This document shows, piece after piece, positions 59,693 through 64,000 of a DNA stretch of 64,000 nt. Below the pieces are notes generated by a model. The model saw only the letters and a list, made by a program, of their open reading frames with translations, ran no database searches and had not been told where the DNA came from. The first letter of the stretch is position 1. The number at the start of each line of letters is the position of its first letter. A program made the position numbers and the translations under genes. The stretch spans positions 16,361,876 through 16,425,875 of the forward strand of contig NC_092567.1 of the NCBI RefSeq assembly GCF_037975245.1, given 5' to 3'. Origin of the DNA: Apostichopus japonicus (Eukaryota > Echinodermata > Holothuroidea > Aspidochirotida > Stichopodidae).

Positions 59693-60178
59693 TCAACAAG
59701 AGGAACAACTAATGTAAAAGGTAAATTTTAAATGATAGGATATCATATCAAAGCCATATAACAAACAGACCACAACAAACATTCTAAGTGCTCGGATGGA
59801 TTGTATAAAGCAGCACGGTAAATAAATGAGATTCTGTAAACTTACGTTCGGTATTTTGTGGGGATTTCTTAGAATTCTGCTCAATTTGTGCAGGAGACTT
59901 TTTAGTATAGTATACAAAGGGTGATTCTGATCACTGTAAATCTTATTAGCAATTCGTGTAAACTCAGTTCTTGCAGCAGCATTTACTTTTTCTAAAAGTA
60001 TATTGTGATCTAAATTATATATAGCTGATGTGTATTTAAGAATCTTCATTCTTCTTTCTTTGCTTTTCTTGCAATATAAAATGGTACCAGACAGGCACTG
60101 TATAGATCTCATGTGCCAGGGTAGAATAATAGTATTGAAAACATTTTCCTTAGCATTTTGGTTAAAAAAAAGAGACAC
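59693..60178 (-). pseudogene. Possible LINE C-terminal remnant
   Basis: A 161-codon open frame whose segment around KVNAAARTEFTRIANKIYSDQNHPLY resembles the C-terminal end of ORF2 in some animal LINEs (a KA..I..D..HPL pattern). No RT core is present, and the rest is not recognisable. It might equally be chance. Confidence 0.3.
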
Positions 60179-60948
60179 AACGTATAAGCCACACTAGATA
60201 CTATACTTTTTTCTAATACCTTGATGTTTTGCAAGAAAAGGTCAAACTGTCGTCGCTGTATACTCCCAGTAGTCAGTTGTGGAAGTTATAGCCACCTCAG
60301 ATCCCTCAATAATAATAACACCTTGCGATCTTGATAGAATGAGACCTTCATGTTTTATGGTTTTATTTTCAAAAACAAATTTTTGGGGGTTACACAATAA
60401 AGTCTTGCGGTCACATGTTGGAACTATGTCATTTACAGAACACGGGCAGTACTACATAGCAGTATGGTTGACTAAGTGTAAACTCACTATCTGAAATGAG
60501 GTGAAAAGTTGACGTAAACCTAAATGACAATGATAAGTTGATACTAGTGTACATAAACCTATACTTGAGTGTATGAAGTGACGGATAGCGAACATCAACT
60601 AGTGACGATAAATCATGTGATGTAGTCCATTCATTCTGACGTATACTCATATCATGGCGAGAACTTGCATAAAACCGTTAATCGATTATCAGATCAAAAG
60701 TTTGAAAGGCCATGAATACCACACAGAAGTCTTTATATTTAATTTTCAAAACTTATTACAATACTTGACGATGGTATGCTTTTTAATAGTCTAAAAGTAA
60801 GAATTAATAACTAACAGAGCTTTTCGCTTACTATATACCAAAGTTTAAAAACAAAATACTAGTTCTTTCTTGACATGACCATATAAAGTTCTTTGGCTTG
60901 ATCTTGAGATGGTCATTGTTTAAAGTAGTATGAAGTTATTGAAGCACT
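60179..60948. other. 3' flank of second Ly6 gene, nothing else identified
   Basis: AT-rich; should contain the 3' UTR of the minus-strand Ly6 gene. No repeat or exon is recognised. Confidence 0.3.
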
Positions 60949-63262
60949 TCAGAGCAAGATCAACATCTGTAACATTCCTGCAAGCAGCACAATTATGATG
61001 GTGGACGTTGAGAAATGTACGGCTGTGGCGTAGTTACATTCATTGGCGCTGCAACAGTATCTGCATTCATTTCTCTGGCATGAATCACATACGATGCTAC
61101 TGTCATTTATGCAACCTCTGTTTACATCTTTTGTTAATTATAAGGAAACATAGAGAAAGACAAGAAACAGGAAACTAATCTTTAGAATTCAGATAAGAAA
61201 AAAATAACACAATCAACTAAACATTATTATTTGAGTACCGTACATATAAGAGAGAAATTCAGCCCTATAATGATGCCGTTAGTTTCAAACAAGAAGAACG
61301 CTTTTCATTCATTAAGACTTATATATTTAGTTATTGCTGTTATGTTCCTTACTTGATAATGCAAATTCCCACAGGCAGCGAAAAAGGTGATCCGCAAAAT
61401 ACCCGAAATGTTACCGAACTGAGTACCAAGTCAAAGAAACCGAGCTTATTTACTGTCCGTGTGGTTCAGACTTTCGTAACCAGATCTTATGAAACAAAGT
61501 ATATAGTGATAAGCTTACTTCCAAAAGAATCGATGTCCTTGAAGCATCTTGTCTCACATTCTACGGTAGGAATACCCTTTGTTGAGTTACATCCATCACA
61601 AGCAAAACATCTGACGCATTCTGAACAGAAAAGAAAACTCGTAGTTTATCCAGATATCTCTTAGGCTGAAGGTTAGCCAAGTGTGTGTGCAGATTTTATA
61701 TTGCCATCTGGTAAGTTTTGTAGCCATTACTCTACATGAACACATCCACATATATACAGCATAGGCAATCGTATATTTTGGACCTTTTTTATTCAAATAT
61801 ACTACTATTGAAACCACTCACGTTACATCGTTACTTTTTATTATATATGATCGTCTTCCTGCGGGCCTTTTAATGCTCAAATACAATTGGACCCAATGTT
61901 AACCCCCAAATTATGTTATAAAACCCACTAAAAACCTGTACGATTAAGTCGACATAGCACAGGCATGATGTACAGTCGTTTCTAGGCTGATGAAACATTT
62001 GTAATATTGTGATATATTTATACATCTGTCTGACACAAAAGTTCTAAGTATTGGCATCCTCAGCATTAACTATCATTTACGATTAATTATCTAAGTACAG
62101 CATGATATTGTGAACTAACAAATTGTAGAACGACGGCCCTTCCATGAGGTAACTGTAATCTAAAGATTTTACAGTTTCCTAACTTAGATTGGATGCCAAC
62201 ATCCAAAGCCAAGTTCTGTGTTTGAAGTTTTGAGAAGGTACTCATCTAGCCACATATTTTCTTTGCCAATGACATGAACACATCCGATTTGTAGGTAGCG
62301 ATGCTATGTTCGCTATAACCAATACAGGAAGTCAATCATTCAACAGCATCAATAGTCCCAAAACTGTTACAAAATATCTATGAACAAGAATAGTACACGT
62401 TACATCATGCACCCGGCACTTTAGCATTCTTTTAATATCACACACTTGACAACCATTAACATGTATTATGGTAATTTCAATTGATCGTTGCAATTCTGCA
62501 CCTTATTATCCTGTCATTGAAATTGCATATCGTGGCCATGACGGCACTCTCCTGAACGTTTTGCATTGTCAACGATAACAATGATCTGCATTTCACTTTC
62601 ATTTCACAAAACTTTAGGTTAAATGATGATGATTATGAAGACATTTCATAATACTTTGTTTGTTAATGTCACGAAAGACACAATACCTAGCGTAATATTT
62701 ATACACATACCATAGTCATCGATGGAAAGGCTCCTCTTGGGTCTGGGTCTGCAATCTTAAACAAATATAAAGGAAGACGCCAACAAAGAGAGAGAGAGAG
62801 AGAGAGAGTGGAATGTTAAAATTATTCATTTTTTAGGCATCAAGTAACCTTCTTTTCAAGTTCAGACTACTTCACAATGTAACATTCGTAATGGATTACG
62901 TCCGAGATCATAGCTTAACCTATAGTATTTTCAAGAGATGTGAATAAAGAATTGATTTCCTTTATATGGGTCTTTTATGGTTCTTTCAGCTATAACACCT
63001 GTTTTCAATAGGGTTATAACAACCAAAGTTTTGAACTTCATTCCACTTCAAACTGGTTTCATTGAATTTCTAGGCCATTTTAATAAGGCACAGACTTATC
63101 TCAGTCTCTCTTTTTCTTTCTGGTTTTCTTAATACGTACTGTCTAAACAAACAGGAGCCGTGTTTTAGTATCTTGGTCTCCTATCCACACAGTTATGTAC
63201 CGAGGGAATTATACATAAACTTAACAAAGTAAACTTACCATCACCGCCTTCTATACTGTGTC
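60949..63262 (-). CDS. Second Ly6/uPAR three-finger surface protein, last 4 exons
   Basis: Exons 63239-63262, 62711-62755, 61519-61620 and 60949-61127, all with phase 1 borders. They encode GHSIEGGD, a Lys/Arg-rich spacer (CRPRPKRSLSIDDY), the first part of a three-finger domain (CVRCFACDGCNSTKG...CFKDID) and its end (VNRGC...CRYCCSANECN), then a hydrophobic tail (TIIIVLLAGMLQMLILL) fit for GPI attachment. It mirrors the gene at 22683-25997 in exon order, phases and motifs (CNSTKG, VNRGC, CRYCC). The signal-peptide exon is not found and probably lies upstream of the window end or was missed in 63263-64000. The paralogs are in opposite orientation, 35 kb apart. Confidence 0.8.
62786..62808. 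repeat. GA microsatellite
   Basis: AGAGAG run just upstream of the 62711-62755 exon of the second Ly6 gene. Confidence 0.9.
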
Positions 63263-64000
63263 CTGCAATAAAGAAACCGAAACCATATCCATTTATTTGA
63301 GGATAGTTCTTACCCGGAAATTGTTCGTTTTGAGGTGCTTTCCAGCTAGGCTATTTTAAGCTTCAACTCATTTGCTAGTAATGTACGCGTCCACAAACAC
63401 AGTTTCAAAAGTACAACGAAAGTCGAAAGACAAAGAGTGTTAGTTATTAAATGTATATTAAGTTTCATGCTGATTCTAAGGATGCTTGGCATATGTTCCT
63501 CTTTCATCTGTGTAAATGAAAAGTACTTGACATTACTCTTTTAATTTAAGTTGAATTACTCCTGCCTACGCTCTATCAGTCACTGAAGTAATAAAGTGTA
63601 TGATGTTAAAGGGATGAACTTGCTTTGGAACATTGTAAAGCGGCGTTACTACCAGCCATTAATGTATACTTTGCCCAAAATGATTGCATTATATGTAACT
63701 TTAAAATGACAGTAAACACAACCGCGTAACGGTGGCATTGGTAGCACCAGGGGAAAAGGAGTATAGTTAGCCCCTGACTAGCGAGCGAAGCGACGAGTTG
63801 CAACCATTTCGAAGTGACCTGTTTATGCCCTAGCATCTGCAGTCATAATCTTATTGTTACAACCTCCCGAAAAGGTCAACTCACGTTGGAAAACATCAAA
63901 GATAATATGCAACGCTTAAGCAGAAAGTATTTTCTTTTCTTTGGATCAGGGCCGAAAGATTTCGAAGCCCGGGACCACGAAATTCCCCACCTCGTGGTGT
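63263..64000. other. Upstream part of second Ly6 gene region, nothing assigned
   Basis: No signal-peptide exon with a phase 1 donor could be found on the minus strand. The last ~60 bp (CGAAAGATTTCGAAGCCCGG) look like the edge of a repeat that continues outside. Confidence 0.3.

Noticed and set aside
61353-61664. 103-codon plus-strand frame
   Set aside because: Antisense to the exon 61519-61620 of the second Ly6 gene, which has the cysteine pattern and splice sites.

Overview
This is metazoan genomic DNA: canonical GT-AG introns with short coding exons, about 35% GC by eye, and a heavy load of animal-type transposons. The gene families and the mix of Tx1-like and L2-like LINEs, hAT MITEs and TTAA-flanked MITEs suggest a marine invertebrate deuterostome. 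An echinoderm such as a sea cucumber is my best guess, but no single sequence proves it.

Layout. (1) 1.2-14.6 kb, minus strand: a complete eight-exon APIP gene (methylthioribulose-1-phosphate dehydratase, methionine salvage), assembled by hand with all splice phases matching. Its introns are full of repeats: an array of copies of its own exon-7 end and splice donor, a 40-bp minisatellite split by an L2-like LINE that is itself split by a 2.7-kb repeat element, and several MITEs. (2) 14.6-22.4 kb: intergenic, dominated by small hAT-type elements, three of them with exact 8-bp target duplications. (3) 22.7-26.0 kb, plus strand: a five-exon Ly6/uPAR three-finger, GPI-type surface protein. (4) 26.7-42.7 kb: a retrotransposon block. 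A near full-length Tx1-like LINE lies tail-to-tail with a truncated second copy, and a related fragment and several loose 3' tails follow. (5) 43.8-51.1 kb, minus strand: a six-exon gene for a 914-residue protein with a NERD-type nuclease domain and a helicase-like P-loop ATPase. (6) 55.5-57.0 kb, plus strand: the last three exons of a multi-pass membrane protein. (7) 58-60 kb: young tandem duplications. (8) 60.9-63.3 kb, minus strand: the last four exons of a second Ly6 gene, paralogous to the first and sharing its intron phases.

The genes do not form an operon or an obvious pathway. The most biologically suggestive part is a NERD/ATPase protein (an architecture that in bacteria occurs in nucleic-acid defence) lying between two Ly6 surface-protein paralogs. 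All exon models are by eye; no transcript or database evidence was available. Coordinates of repeat edges are exact where a target duplication is given and approximate elsewhere.
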